NCBI RefSeq assembly: GCF_009811555.1
Contig: NZ_BLIN01000005.1
Span: 2,861,501 to 2,925,500 of the forward strand
Reading direction: 5' to 3'
DNA length: 64,000 bases
Origin: Streptomyces caniferus
Lineage (GTDB): Bacteria > Actinomycetota > Actinomycetes > Streptomycetales > Streptomycetaceae
Shown here one piece after another: positions 15,779-25,041 of the stretch. The notes under the pieces were generated by a model that saw only the letters and a program-made list of their open reading frames with translations, did no database searches and was not told where the DNA came from. The translations under genes were made by a program, and so were the position numbers. Position 1 is the stretch's first letter. Each line of letters opens with the position of its first letter.

Positions 15779-16992
15779 GGCAGCTCCACGCTCATCATGG
15801 TCGGGCCCCCCACGGGGCTGCTCATCCGGAAGGTTCCGTCCACGGACCGCACGCGTTGGGCAAGCCCCTTCAGACCGGTCCCCCGGGACGGATCGGCGCC
15901 GCCCGGACCGTCGTCGGCGACCACCACCCGCAGTATCTCGCCGAGCCGGGCGACCGTCACCTCCGCCCGGGTCGCCTCCCGCGCATGCTTGGCGATGTTC
16001 GTCAGCGCCTCGGAGACGACGAAGTACGCGACCGCCTCGACGGCCGGGGCCGTCCGCCGCGGCAGGCCGTCCGGCAGGTCCACCCGTAGCCGTACGGGCA
16101 GTGGGGCGCGGGCCGCGAGGCCCGACAGCGCGGCGTCCAGCCCCAGTTCGTCGAGAACGGCCGGATGGAGCCCGCGCACCAGGTTGTTCAGCTCCTCGAT
16201 GGCGTCCTTCGCCTCACGGTGCGCGGCATCGATGACCTGCTGCGCCTCCGGCGGCAGATCCGTCAGGGTCGCCTTGGCCAGCCCCAGGTTCAGCGCCAGC
16301 GACACCAGCCGCTGCTGCGCACCGTCATGCAGATCGCGCTCGATGCGCCGGCGCTCCGCATCGGCGGCGTCCACCGCGCCGGCCCGGCTCTCGGTGAGGT
16401 CCTCGACCCGGCGCGCCAGCTCGTCGGACCGGCTCACGCCCAGCACGGCCCGTCCGACCAGGATCTCCAGCCGGACGAGTCCGCCGGCCAGCACCGGCAC
16501 CGCGGCGAGCGCCACCAGCCCCAGCACGGTGAGGTAGGAGGCCGGGGTGGTGTAGCCGTGGTGCTGGACCCGCCACTCCCACGGCACCGCCCAGATCCAC
16601 ACCAGGACCAGCGATGCGGCCAGCGCCGCCAACAGCAGGGCCAGCAACAGGAATTCCAGCACCCCGAGCAGCGGACCGATCAGCAAGTTGTAGCCGAACT
16701 GCCGCTTGACCTCCTTGAACCCCTGCCGCGGCAGCTCCACGCCGCACAGCGCCCGGAACCGCCAGCGCTGCGGCTCGGTCAGCCCCCAGCCCGCGACGAT
16801 CAGCAGGGGGGCCGAGACCGCCAGCACCGCCGGCGTGTCGGGGTCCGGGTCGAGCGCGGTGCCGAGCAGCAGCAGTACCACCCAGACCTGCAGCAGCAGC
16901 GCGACGAGATGCAGCGTCACCCCGGCGGCTATGAAGGCGACATCGCGTCGCAGGCGTACGAGAGCCCGGCGCAGCCGGGGCGGGACGGTCAT
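15766..16992 (-). CDS. sensor histidine kinase (HisKA_3 / NarL-partner type)
   Basis: Membrane sensor kinase of 408 residues. The N-terminal half has about four helices (20-50, 60-75, 110-145, 160-185). The phosphoacceptor motif is ERRRIERDLHDGAQQRLVSL (His near residue 230). The ATP-binding region shows SEALTNIAKHAREATRAEVT, VVADDGPGGADPSRGTGLKG. It partners the response regulator encoded downstream, which it overlaps. Start at ATG 16992 follows GTGGGG; the frame is open 81 bases further upstream. The sensor region shows no recognised ligand domain. Confidence 0.92.
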   Translation of the reverse strand: MTVPPRLRRALVRLRRDVAFIAAGVTLHLVALLLQVWVVLLLLGTALDPDPDTPAVLAVSAPLLIVAGWGLTEPQRWRFRALCGVELPRQGFKEVKRQFGYNLLIGPLLGVLEFLLLALLLAALAASLVLVWIWAVPWEWRVQHHGYTTPASYLTVLGLVALAAVPVLAGGLVRLEILVGRAVLGVSRSDELARRVEDLTESRAGAVDAADAERRRIERDLHDGAQQRLVSLALNLGLAKATLTDLPPEAQQVIDAAHREAKDAIEELNNLVRGLHPAVLDELGLDAALSGLAARAPLPVRLRVDLPDGLPRRTAPAVEAVAYFVVSEALTNIAKHAREATRAEVTVARLGEILRVVVADDGPGGADPSRGTGLKGLAQRVRSVDGTFRMSSPVGGPTMMSVELPCPM

Positions 16993-17167
16993 GGCCCCAC
17001 CGTATGAGGCCCTTCTCGGGGCGGCCATGACAGCAGTATCCGAGGTGGGGGTGCAGCTGGTGCCACCCCACATCGGACAGTCGCGTTACTGACCGGGGCC
17101 CACGAAATCCGGAGTGTTGACGACGAGCCCGACGGCCGGGTTCACGACTCCGGAAGAGACCCGATCC

Positions 17168-17620
17168 ATGACCCTCGTTGCCTTCAACTCCTCGCCCCAC
17201 AAGGGCAGTTGTCCGTCCGTCCGGGCGGCACGCGGCGCCGTGCGGCGTACCCCGTCGCGCCGCCTGCAGGGCCGGATCCTGACCGCCGCCGGGCTCGCCC
17301 TGCTCCCCTGGCTCGGCTACCTGGCCGGCACGCTCCCGCCGGCCGAGGCCACCGCCTGGGTCGCCCTCGACGCCCTGGAGGCGGCCGCCCTCCTCACGGC
17401 CGGCACCCGCCTGCTGCGTGCCGACCCCCGCCACCGCGCCCCCGCGGCCGCCGCGGCCGTGCTCCTCCTCGCGGACGCCGGTATCGACCTGGCCACCGCC
17501 GCCCCCGGCCAGGAACTGGCCACCGCCATGGTCATGGCCGTCGGCGCCGAACTCCCGCTGGCGGCCCTGTGCGTGGTGCTCGCGCTCCGCCCGGCCCACC
17601 GCCCGACCCCGCGCCGCTGA
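17168..17620 (+). CDS. hypothetical small membrane protein
   Basis: Protein of 150 residues, unrecognised, with about four hydrophobic segments: ILTAAGLALLPWLGYLAGTL, AWVALDALEAAALLTAGTRL, APAAAAAVLLLADAGIDLAT and ATAMVMAVGAELPLAALCVV. The basic N-terminus (about residues 15-35) and Arg/Pro-rich tail are probably cytosolic. The ATG at 17168 follows GAAGAG at suitable spacing. A strong terminator follows the gene. Confidence 0.7.
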   Translation: MTLVAFNSSPHKGSCPSVRAARGAVRRTPSRRLQGRILTAAGLALLPWLGYLAGTLPPAEATAWVALDALEAAALLTAGTRLLRADPRHRAPAAAAAVLLLADAGIDLATAAPGQELATAMVMAVGAELPLAALCVVLALRPAHRPTPRR

Positions 17621-17654
17621 CGCCGGGGTGCCGCGCGCGACGACGGGCACGCAA

Positions 17655-17699
17655 AAGCGCCGGTCGGGTCCGGAGAGAATCCGGACCCGACCGGCGCTT
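17655..17699. terminator. strong bidirectional terminator (20-bp stem)
   Basis: A perfect 20-bp stem (17655-17674 with 17680-17699) and a 5-base loop lie between the convergent membrane-protein gene and glyS. AAAA at the left foot and TT at the right foot give short U-tracts in both directions. Confidence 0.9.
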
Positions 17700-17747
17700 C
17701 GAGCTCACCGGGGAGGCCTCCGCGATGCGGCGCCGCCCCGCGGAGGG

Positions 17748-19130
17748 CTAGCAGCCGAGCAGCCGCGCCCCCAGGTAGGCCTGGATCTGGTCCAGGCTGA
17801 CCCGCTCCTGCTTCATGGTGTCGCGCTCGCGCACGGTCACCGCGTTGTCGTCGAGGGTGTCGAAGTCGACCGTGACGCAGAACGGCGTGCCGATCTCGTC
17901 CTGGCGGCGGTAGCGGCGGCCGATGGCGCCCGCGTCGTCGAACTCGATGTTCCAGTTCTTGCGCAGGTCCGTGGCCAGCCCCTTCGCCTTCGGCGACAGC
18001 TGCGGGTTACGCGACAGCGGCAGCACCGCGACCTTGACCGGCGCCAGGCGCGGGTCGAGCTGCATGACGGTGCGCTTCTCCATCTTGCCCTTGGCGTTGG
18101 GCGCCTCGTCCTCGATGTACGCGTCGAGCATGAAGGCGAGCATCGCGCGGTTCACACCGGCCGCCGGCTCGATGACGTACGGAGTCCAGCGCTCGCCGGC
18201 CTCCTGGTCGAAGTACGAGAGGTCCTGGCCGGACGCCTTGGCGTGCGCGGACAGGTCGTAGTCGGTGCGGTTGGCCACACCCTCCAGCTCGGAGAACTCG
18301 GTGCCGCCGAAGTTGAAGCGGTACTCGATGTCGGCGGTGCGCTTGGAGTAGTGCGAGAGCTTCTCGGCCGGGTGGTCGTACCAGCGGATGTTCTCCTCGC
18401 GGATGCCGAGGTCGCGGTACCAGTTCCACCGCTCGGCCATCCAGTACTCCTGCCACTTCTCGTCCTCGCCCGGCTTGACGAAGAACTCCATCTCCATCTG
18501 CTCGAACTCGCGGGTCCGGAAGATGAAGTTGCCGGGCGTGATCTCGTTGCGGAAGGACTTGCCCATCTGCGCGATGCCGAACGGCGGCTTCTTGCGGGAA
18601 GTCTGCTGCACCTGGGCGAAGTTGGTGAAGATGCCCTGGGCGGTCTCGGGACGCAGGTAGGCGACCGAGGCGGTGTCCTGGGACGGGCCGAGGTGGGTGG
18701 AGAGCAGGCCGGAGAACTGCTTGGGCTCGGTGAAGCCGCCCTTGTTGCCGCAGTGCGGGCAGTTGATGTCGGCCATGCCGTTCTCGGGCAGCCTGCCGTG
18801 CTTGGCCTCGTACGCCTCTTCCAGGTGGTCGGCACGGAAGCGCTTGTGACAGGAGGTGCACTCGGTGAGCGGGTCGGTGAAGGTGGCGACGTGGCCGGAC
18901 GCCTGCCACACCTCGGGAGCCAGGATCACGGAGGAGTCGATACCGACGACGTCTTCGCGCGAGGTGACCATGGCGCGCCACCACTGACGCTTGATGTTCT
19001 CCTTGAGCTCGACGCCCAGCGGACCGTAGTCCCAGGCAGCGCGGGAGCCACCGTAGATCTCACTGCAGGGATAGACGAAGCCACGGCGCTTGCTCAGGCT
19101 GACGATGGTATCGATCTTGTCGGCGGCCAC
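17748..19130 (-). CDS. glyS: glycine-tRNA ligase, dimeric class II type
   Basis: Charges tRNA-Gly with glycine in the cytosol. The 460 residues match the eukaryote-like alpha2 enzyme. Class II motifs are visible: motif 1 region [20 protein letters not shown], motif 2 [20 protein letters not shown] (conserved Arg), and motif 3 [15 protein letters not shown] zinc-type cluster CTSCHKRF...CPHCGNKGG lies around residues 90-125. The C-terminal anticodon-binding domain starts near [23 protein letters not shown] start at 19130. It is divergent from the znu operon. Confidence 0.95.
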   Translation of the reverse strand: MAADKIDTIVSLSKRRGFVYPCSEIYGGSRAAWDYGPLGVELKENIKRQWWRAMVTSREDVVGIDSSVILAPEVWQASGHVATFTDPLTECTSCHKRFRADHLEEAYEAKHGRLPENGMADINCPHCGNKGGFTEPKQFSGLLSTHLGPSQDTASVAYLRPETAQGIFTNFAQVQQTSRKKPPFGIAQMGKSFRNEITPGNFIFRTREFEQMEMEFFVKPGEDEKWQEYWMAERWNWYRDLGIREENIRWYDHPAEKLSHYSKRTADIEYRFNFGGTEFSELEGVANRTDYDLSAHAKASGQDLSYFDQEAGERWTPYVIEPAAGVNRAMLAFMLDAYIEDEAPNAKGKMEKRTVMQLDPRLAPVKVAVLPLSRNPQLSPKAKGLATDLRKNWNIEFDDAGAIGRRYRRQDEIGTPFCVTVDFDTLDDNAVTVRERDTMKQERVSLDQIQAYLGARLLGC

Positions 19131-19304
19131 GGTGCTCTCTTCATTACGACGACGAACGATGGACGGGCGGCGCCCGAGCGTCTCGCTGGGGGGTGGTGGT
19201 CGGGAGACGGGTGGGCGAATAGTTCAGGGTACCGGCGGCCGTACCCTCTGGATCAAATCGGTTCCGGCCTCATTGTCGCCCCGCTCACACCCACCCCTCC
19301 GTTG

Positions 19305-19342
19305 TTGACAATCGTTTCCAACTTTGTTGAAAATGAGTGTCA
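19305..19342 (+). promoter_or_regulatory. znuA promoter with two Zur boxes
   Basis: TTGACA (19305-19310) is followed about 17 bases later by TGAAAAT as the -10 region. Two 15-bp sequences resemble the actinobacterial Zur box TGAAAATGATTTTCA: 19328-19342 matches at 13 positions and 19306-19320 at 11. They are 22 bases apart and cover both promoter elements, so Zn-Zur would block transcription. Transcription would start about at the ATG. Confidence 0.75.
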
Positions 19343-20304
19343 TGAACATACGCCGTCGCATATCCACCGCGACCCTCGCCGGAGTCTCGGTGCTCGGGTT
19401 GCTGGCCCTCTCCGCCTGCTCCCCCGCCGGCGGGGCCCGCACCGAGGACGGCAGGCTGCGCGTGACGGCGTCCTTCTACCCCATGGAATTCCTCGCCCGG
19501 CAGATCGGCGGGCAGCACGTCGAGGTGACCGACCTCACCAAGCCGGGTGTCGAGCCGCACGACCTGGAGCTCACCCCGAAGCAGACCGCTCAGCTCGGCG
19601 AGTCCGGCGCGATCGTCTACCTCAAGGGCCTGCAGCCCGCCGTGGACGACGCCGTCGCCCAGTCCGGCAACAAGCACGTCGCCGACGCCGCCGCGCTCAC
19701 CTCCCTCGAAAAGCACGGCACCGAGGTCGACGGCCACCACCACACCACCGGCGACAACCACTCGCACTCCGAGGCCGAGGGCGGCAACGACCCGCACATC
19801 TGGCTGGACCCCGTGAAGTACGCCGAGGTCGCCCGGGGCGTGAACAAGACCCTCGCCAAGGCCGACCCGGACCACCGGGCCGACTACCAGAAGAACACCG
19901 ATGCGCTGGTGAAGAAGCTGGACGGGCTGGACAAGGAGTTCCGGGACGGACTGGAGAAGCGGTCCTCGGACACCTTCCTCACCACCCACGCGGCCTTCGG
20001 CTACCTCGCCGAGCGCTACGGCCTGACCGAGGAGGCCATCAGCGGCCTCGACCCCGAGTCCGAGCCCAGCGCCCACCGCATCAAGGACCTGCACACCCTC
20101 GCCACCGGGCACCACGTCTCGACCGTCTTCTTCGAGACGATCGCCAACCCGGCCACCGCCAAGGCCCTCGCCGGTGACCTGCACCTGAAGACCGATGTCC
20201 TCGACCCGCTCGAAGGGATCAACGCCAAATCCCGCGGCAAGGACTACTTCGGGGTGCAGCGCGCCAACCTCGCCGCGCTCCAGAAGGCGCTCGGCAGCAA
20301 GTGA
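19342..20304 (+). CDS. znuA: zinc ABC transporter substrate-binding lipoprotein ZnuA
   Basis: Captures Zn2+ outside the membrane and delivers it to ZnuB. The 320-residue precursor begins with an Arg-rich signal sequence and a lipobox (LSAC, Cys26). Metal ligands typical of cluster A-I proteins are visible: His in VEPHDLELTPKQ, His in GGNDPHIWLDPVKYAE, His in FLTTHAAFGYLAERYG and the final Asp/Glu region FFETIANPATAKALA. A His-rich loop (GHHHTT...HSHSEAEGG) lies around residues 131-150. An in-frame ATG exists at 19333, but 19342 coincides with the predicted transcript start, suggesting a leaderless mRNA. First gene of the Zur-regulated operon. Confidence 0.95.
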   Translation: MNIRRRISTATLAGVSVLGLLALSACSPAGGARTEDGRLRVTASFYPMEFLARQIGGQHVEVTDLTKPGVEPHDLELTPKQTAQLGESGAIVYLKGLQPAVDDAVAQSGNKHVADAAALTSLEKHGTEVDGHHHTTGDNHSHSEAEGGNDPHIWLDPVKYAEVARGVNKTLAKADPDHRADYQKNTDALVKKLDGLDKEFRDGLEKRSSDTFLTTHAAFGYLAERYGLTEEAISGLDPESEPSAHRIKDLHTLATGHHVSTVFFETIANPATAKALAGDLHLKTDVLDPLEGINAKSRGKDYFGVQRANLAALQKALGSK

Positions 20305-20336
20305 CGGACACCGCACAGCACGTGACGGAGGTCACC

Positions 20337-21116
20337 ATGAACCAGTCGCCCGCCCAGCCGGTCATCGACCTGCGCGGCGCCACCGCCTCGCTGGGCGCCC
20401 GCCCCGTGCTGCGCGGCGTCGACCTGACGGTGCACACCGGCGAGGTCGTCGCGCTGCTCGGCGCCAACGGCTCCGGCAAGTCCACCGCCGTCCGCTCCGT
20501 GATCGGCCAGGTGCCGCTCACCGGCGGCGAGCTGGCCCTCTTCGGCACGCCCTTCCGGCGGTTCCGGGACTGGGCCCGGGTCGGCTACGTACCGCAGCGC
20601 ACCACCGCGGCCGGCGGCGTCCCCGCCACCGTCCGCGAGGTCGTCACGGCCGGCCGGCTCGCCCGTACGAAGCTGGGCATCCTGCGCAAGGCCGACCGGG
20701 CCGCGGTGCACCACGCCCTGGAGCTGGTCGGCATGGCGGACCGCGCCAAGGACTCCGTCAACGCGCTCTCCGGCGGTCAGCACCAGCGGGTGCTGATCGC
20801 CCGCGCACTGGCCGGCGAACCGGAACTGCTGATCATGGACGAGCCGATGGCCGGCGTCGACCTCGCCAGCCAGGAGGTGCTCGCCTCCGCGCTGCGCGAG
20901 CAGGTCGGCCGCGGCACCACGGTCCTGCTCGTCCTGCACGAGCTGGGCCCGCTGGAGCCGCTGATCGACCGCGCGGTGGTGCTGCGGGACGGCTGCGTCG
21001 TCCACGACGGCGCACCGCCCGAGGCCGTGGGCCAGCATGCGCTGCCCGGCCATGACCATGTCCACCCGCACGCCGATGTGGCGGCGGAACCGATCCGGAC
21101 GGGGCTGCTGAGCTGA
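20337..21116 (+). CDS. znuC: zinc ABC transporter ATP-binding protein ZnuC
   Basis: Cytosolic ATPase that powers zinc import, 259 residues. Walker A is GANGSGKST, the ABC signature is LSGGQHQRVLIARALA, Walker B is LLIMDEPMAGVD and the switch His is in VLLVLHELGPLEP. I chose ATG 20337 because GGAGG sits five bases before it; an overlapping GTG at 20301 would add 12 residues but lacks a ribosome binding site. It overlaps znuB by one base (TGATG), so the two are translationally coupled. Confidence 0.95.
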   Translation: MNQSPAQPVIDLRGATASLGARPVLRGVDLTVHTGEVVALLGANGSGKSTAVRSVIGQVPLTGGELALFGTPFRRFRDWARVGYVPQRTTAAGGVPATVREVVTAGRLARTKLGILRKADRAAVHHALELVGMADRAKDSVNALSGGQHQRVLIARALAGEPELLIMDEPMAGVDLASQEVLASALREQVGRGTTVLLVLHELGPLEPLIDRAVVLRDGCVVHDGAPPEAVGQHALPGHDHVHPHADVAAEPIRTGLLS

Positions 21117-22015
21117 TGGAGATCCTCGACTACGCCTTCATGCAGCGGGCCCTGATCGCCGCCCTCATCGTCGGCGTCACCGCCCCCGCCATCGGCATCT
21201 ACCTCGTCCAGCGCCGCCAGGCCCTGATGGGCGACGGTATCGGCCATGTCGCCCTCACCGGCGTCGGCCTCGGCTTCCTGCTCAACACCAGCCCGGTGTG
21301 GGTCGCCACCGCCGTGGCCATCGCCGGCTCCGTCGTCATGGAGCTGATCCGCTGGTACGGCAAGACCCGCGGGGACCTCGCGCTGGCCATGCTGTTCTAC
21401 GGCGGCATGGCGGGCGGTGTGATGCTGATGAACCTCTCCGACGCCGGCTCCAACGCCAACCTCGGCACCTACCTCTTCGGCTCGATCACCACCGTCTCGC
21501 CGCAGGACATGACGACGATCTACGTCCTGGCCGCCCTGGTGCTGGCGATCACGATCGGGCTGCGCCGTCAGCTGTTCGCGGTCTGCCAGGACGAGGAGTT
21601 CGCCCGGGTGACGGGCCTGCCGGTGCGGCTGCTGAACCTGCTGGTCGCCGTCACCGCCGCGGTCACCGTCACCGTCGCCATGCGCGTCGTGGGGCTGCTG
21701 CTGGTCAGCGCCCTGATGGTGATCCCGGTCGCGGCCGCCCAGCAGATCAGCCGCAGCTTCGCGGTCACCTTCGCGGTGGCCGTCGCGATCGGTGTCGCGG
21801 TCACTCTTACGGGCACCGCCACCTCGTACTACGTGGACGTGCCGTCCGGCGCCACGATCGTGCTGTTCGCCATCGGACTTTTCGTGATCTTCACGGCGCT
21901 CGCCGCGCCCCTCGCGAAAAAGCGCGCCAGGGCTGCCGCGGAGGGCCCCGAGGGGTGCACTCTGGAGGTACCCGGCGGCCGCACCGCCGCGGACGACGTG
22001 AGCGTGGCCGGATGA
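21116..22015 (+). CDS. znuB: zinc ABC transporter permease ZnuB
   Basis: Integral-membrane channel subunit of 299 residues with about eight helices, including AALIVGVTAPAIGIYLVQRR and VGLLLVSALMVIPVAAAQQI. The coupling sequence ALMGDGIGHVALTGVGLGFL (residues 38-57), typical of the ABC-3 metal permease family, is clear. The ATG overlaps the znuC stop. A 134-base gap follows before zur. Confidence 0.95.
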   Translation: MEILDYAFMQRALIAALIVGVTAPAIGIYLVQRRQALMGDGIGHVALTGVGLGFLLNTSPVWVATAVAIAGSVVMELIRWYGKTRGDLALAMLFYGGMAGGVMLMNLSDAGSNANLGTYLFGSITTVSPQDMTTIYVLAALVLAITIGLRRQLFAVCQDEEFARVTGLPVRLLNLLVAVTAAVTVTVAMRVVGLLLVSALMVIPVAAAQQISRSFAVTFAVAVAIGVAVTLTGTATSYYVDVPSGATIVLFAIGLFVIFTALAAPLAKKRARAAAEGPEGCTLEVPGGRTAADDVSVAG

Positions 22016-22149
22016 ACCCGGGTAGAGATGTCTTGGCAGGTAGCTTTCGGCGGAGGAACGTAAGCGTCCCAATGGTGGGCCGGTCATCACCTGGCACAAT
22101 GGCGGGACGCACGTCCAGGGGGAAGTCCTGACGTCCTAGGGAGGCAACG

Positions 22150-22581
22150 GTGGCGACGAGCGCGGGATCTCCGGTACGCGGCCGGTCGACGCGGCAGCGG
22201 ACCGCGGTGTCGGCCGCACTCGACGAGGTCGACGAGTTCCGCAGTGCGCAGGAGCTGCACGACATGCTCAAGCACAAGGGCGACTCCGTCGGGCTGACCA
22301 CCGTCTACCGGACGCTGCAGTCCCTCGCCGATGCCGGTGAGGTCGATGTGCTGCGCACCAGTGAGGGCGAGGCGGTCTACCGCCGGTGCAGCACCGACGA
22401 TCACCACCACCATCTGGTGTGCCGGGCCTGCGGCAAGGCCGTCGAGGTCGAGGGCCCCGCGGTGGAGAAGTGGGCCGACCAGATCGCCGCGGAGCACGGC
22501 TTCCGGGACGTCGCGCACACCATCGAGATCTTCGGGACCTGCGGGGAGTGCGCGGCACGACCGGCCGCGGAGCAGAAGTAG
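22150..22581 (+). CDS. zur: zinc uptake regulator Zur (Fur family)
   Basis: Zn2+-responsive repressor of 143 residues. The N-terminal winged helix contains RQRTAVSAALDEVDEFRSAQ, ELHDMLKHKGDSVGLTTVYR and TLQSLADAGEVDVLR. Metal sites are visible: TDDHHHHLVCRACGKAVEVE (residues 83-102) and the second CxxC in IFGTCGECAARP. GTG start at 22150 with GGGAGG upstream. It lies downstream of znuACB and is expected to bind the two boxes before znuA. A good terminator follows. Confidence 0.95.
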   Translation: MATSAGSPVRGRSTRQRTAVSAALDEVDEFRSAQELHDMLKHKGDSVGLTTVYRTLQSLADAGEVDVLRTSEGEAVYRRCSTDDHHHHLVCRACGKAVEVEGPAVEKWADQIAAEHGFRDVAHTIEIFGTCGECAARPAAEQK

Positions 22582-22597
22582 CAACGCGTACGCGAAC

Positions 22598-22627
22598 GGG
22601 CCGCCTTCATACGAAGGCGGCCCTTTT
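22598..22627 (+). terminator. rho-independent terminator after zur
   Basis: GGGCCGCCTTC and GAAGGCGGCCC form a perfect 11-bp stem with a 4-base loop, followed by TTTT. Confidence 0.9.
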
Positions 22628-22751
22628 GTCCGTCCCGGCCCCTGCCCTCGGCTCCCGCGGAACCGTGCCGGGGGATGCCTGTCAGGTACACGCTGGTGCT
22701 AGCCTTGACGCGGCATCAGCGTGGAGTTAAGCGCTTACACGGGGGTAGAAC

Positions 22752-23108
22752 ATGGGCGTTCTCGGGGAACTCTGGGACGACGGCACGAAGCTGGTCGGCG
22801 ACGTGGTCGAGATCGGCAAGGACGTCATGATGGCGCCGGCCGAGATCGCGCACTGGGTCCTGACCCAGATGTTCGGCGGCGGCGAGGCCGATCTGCAGAA
22901 GATCGCGACCGAGTTGAAGGCCCTGAGCACCGAGCTGGACGGCCTGACCAAGGAGATCAACACCACCCTCGGCCACCTCACCTGGCACGGCCCGGCCTCC
23001 GACGCCTTCGTCCGCGTCGCGCACGGCCGCGTCAAGGAGATGAACACGATCTCCGACGATCTCTCCACCCTGAGCACGTCGGTCACCCGCCTGTCACAGG
23101 TCTACTGA
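22752..23108 (+). CDS. WXG100-family protein (type VII secretion substrate type)
   Basis: Alpha-helical protein of 118 residues with the central W-x-G turn (GHLTWHGPASDAFVRVAHGR, about residues 74-93) between two helices, LQKIATELKALSTELDGLTK and VKEMNTISDDLSTLSTSVTR. WXG100 proteins are exported as dimers by type VII systems. It is longer than EsxA and has an N-terminal extension (ELWDDGTKLVGDVVEIGKDV). No secretion machinery gene is present here. It precedes a large NlpC/P60 protein with a coiled N-terminus, its likely partner. GGGGG precedes the ATG. Confidence 0.85.
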   Translation: MGVLGELWDDGTKLVGDVVEIGKDVMMAPAEIAHWVLTQMFGGGEADLQKIATELKALSTELDGLTKEINTTLGHLTWHGPASDAFVRVAHGRVKEMNTISDDLSTLSTSVTRLSQVY

Positions 23109-23291
23109 CGCCACGTCTCCACTGACACCACGTCAGTCCATATCAGGGCACTGCGCCCAGGGAGTCCGCCCTCTGCCGGACTCCACCTTCACCCGGCTCC
23201 CGCTCTGCGGAGCCCGAGGCCTTCGAACCACGATGTCCCCCGGTACGCCGGGCATGTCGCGGTTCACCACCACATCACGGGGGTTGTACGG

Positions 23292-24329
23292 ATGGCAGGC
23301 GACACGTTCGGCGTGGAGACGGCGGAACTCGCCAAGATCGAGAAGGACTGGCACTCGGTCAGCCGGCGGATGGCGGAGCTGAACAAGCGGCTCGGGGAGA
23401 TCAAGGAAACGCTGGTCACCGCGGCGAGCATCGACCTCGCGACCGCACCGCTCGCCGCGCTCCCCGGCTTCGGCATCGCCTACCAGGTGCTCGCGGACGT
23501 GAAGGACATCGCCGAGGTGAGCGGCCGCCTGGAAGAGAACAAGAAGAAGCTGCTCGAAGAGCTGGCGGGCGACGCCGGGAAGATCAAGAAGGTCAAGGCC
23601 GAGTACGAGGCCAACGAGAAGAAGATCGAAGACGAACTCAAGAAGATCAAGGACCGGAAGAAGGACCACGACGCCCCCCACTCCCCCGGACACACCGGCG
23701 GCGGCAGTTCGGGCGGCGGCAACGGCGGGTCCTCCGGTGGAGGCGGCGGTGGCGGTGGCGGTGGCGCCACCGGCGGCGGGTCCGGCCCGGCCCCCTCGCA
23801 GGGGCACGGCGACGGCAAGTGGGACACCAAGGGCGACTGGGACGCCTGGTCGCCGGGCAAGCACCACACGACCACCGGTGCGGGCGTCGAGACCGCGCCC
23901 GACACCTCCGGCCTCCCCGGCGAGCGCAAGGACATCATCGACCGCGCCCTGGAGCGGGTGAACCACCGCATCGGCTACAGCCAGTCGGCCACCACCAACG
24001 GCTACCGCGACGACTGCTCGGGCTTCGTCTCCGCCGCCTGGGGCCTGGAGCCGCCGGGTCTGAACACCTACGGCCTGATGGGCAACAACACCGCCCATGT
24101 GATCACCAAGGACGATCTGCAGCCGGGCGACGCGCTGATCGCCGGCGACCACACCGTCCTCTTCGGCGGCTGGGCCGACAAGGAACACACCAAGTACATC
24201 GCCCTGGAGGACAACGGCTCCCAGGGCACCGTCTCGCACATCATCCCGTACCCGTACTACTCCGGCGACGCCGCGCACGAAAGGTCGATCGGCAAGCCGT
24301 ACGTGCCCTACCGCCGCAACGGCCTCTAG
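23292..24329 (+). CDS. putative secreted NlpC/P60-like hydrolase with WXG-like N-terminus
   Basis: Modular protein of 345 residues. Residues 1-130 are helical and coiled (IEKDWHSVSRRMAELNKRLG; LEENKKKLLEELAGDAGKIK; Lys/Glu-rich to 125), with a short hydrophobic stretch at 48-65. A Gly/Ser linker spans 135-165. The C-terminal domain (about 208-345) resembles NlpC/P60 cysteine peptidases: likely nucleophile Cys242 in YRDDCSGFVSAAWG, His287 in ALIAGDHTVLFGGW, and a polar third residue in ALEDNGS (306-308). No signal peptide, so export by a type VII route with the upstream WXG100 protein is inferred. A peptidoglycan target is likely. Confidence 0.8.
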   Translation: MAGDTFGVETAELAKIEKDWHSVSRRMAELNKRLGEIKETLVTAASIDLATAPLAALPGFGIAYQVLADVKDIAEVSGRLEENKKKLLEELAGDAGKIKKVKAEYEANEKKIEDELKKIKDRKKDHDAPHSPGHTGGGSSGGGNGGSSGGGGGGGGGGATGGGSGPAPSQGHGDGKWDTKGDWDAWSPGKHHTTTGAGVETAPDTSGLPGERKDIIDRALERVNHRIGYSQSATTNGYRDDCSGFVSAAWGLEPPGLNTYGLMGNNTAHVITKDDLQPGDALIAGDHTVLFGGWADKEHTKYIALEDNGSQGTVSHIIPYPYYSGDAAHERSIGKPYVPYRRNGL

Positions 24330-24429
24330 GACGCGTCCGACGGACCGGCCCGGGACCGCCCGGCACCCCGGGCCCGCCCCGGGCCGGTCCCCGGCACGTC
24401 CGGGCCCGCACACGAGAGAGAACGCCTAC

Positions 24430-25023
24430 ATGTTCACCCGCCGCCTGCTCGCCGCAGCCGCTGTCGCTGCGACGCTGGCCACGCTCACCTCCTGCAAGGG
24501 CGAGGACCCGGCCGCCTCCCCGGAGGGGAGCGCGTCCGCCGCCGCGTCACCGGCGTCCACCCCGACCGGCGCAGCGACCGACGGACCGACCGACGCGGCG
24601 TCCCCCGCGGCCTCGGCCTCCGCCTCCGGGCAGAAGGACCTGCCGATCGACCCGGAGCCCACGTCCGACTGCACCCCGGCCAAGCTGCCCGAGGGACACC
24701 GGATGGTGCAGGTCATCCGGGCACCGGCCGGGGGACAACTGGCCGTCAAGGAGGCGAAGTTCGCCTGCGACCCCAACGGGGGCGGCTACGCGGGAACGGG
24801 CAAGGCCGGCCAGTACCGGCTGGCCGCGGGAGCCACGGCCGAGCTGACCACCAGCGCCACCGGCCACCGCACGGTGCCCCTCGCCACGCTCACCGAGCAC
24901 CTCACGGCCTGCCTGAAGCACGACCAGGTCAAGGCGCCCCTCGCCTGCTCGGGAGACATCTACGAGCTCACCCTGAACGGCTCCGGCGCCGTCTCGCACC
25001 TCCGCGAGATCTGGCACTCCTGA
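24430..25023 (+). CDS. putative lipoprotein, unknown function
   Basis: Lipoprotein of 197 residues. The signal peptide is FTRRLLAAAAVAATLATLTS with lipobox LTSC (Cys22), then an Ala/Ser/Pro/Thr-rich tether to about residue 75. The globular part has four cysteines (SDCTPAKLPEG, KFACDPNGG, LTACLKHDQ, LACSGDIYEL), probably two disulfides. I do not recognise the fold. It lies 100 bases after the NlpC/P60 protein on the same strand and ends at a terminator. A role as surface immunity factor or partner of that hydrolase is possible but only inferred from position. Confidence 0.75.
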   Translation: MFTRRLLAAAAVAATLATLTSCKGEDPAASPEGSASAAASPASTPTGAATDGPTDAASPAASASASGQKDLPIDPEPTSDCTPAKLPEGHRMVQVIRAPAGGQLAVKEAKFACDPNGGGYAGTGKAGQYRLAAGATAELTTSATGHRTVPLATLTEHLTACLKHDQVKAPLACSGDIYELTLNGSGAVSHLREIWHS

Positions 25024-25041
25024 CGGGTCCCGGGCGCGCGA

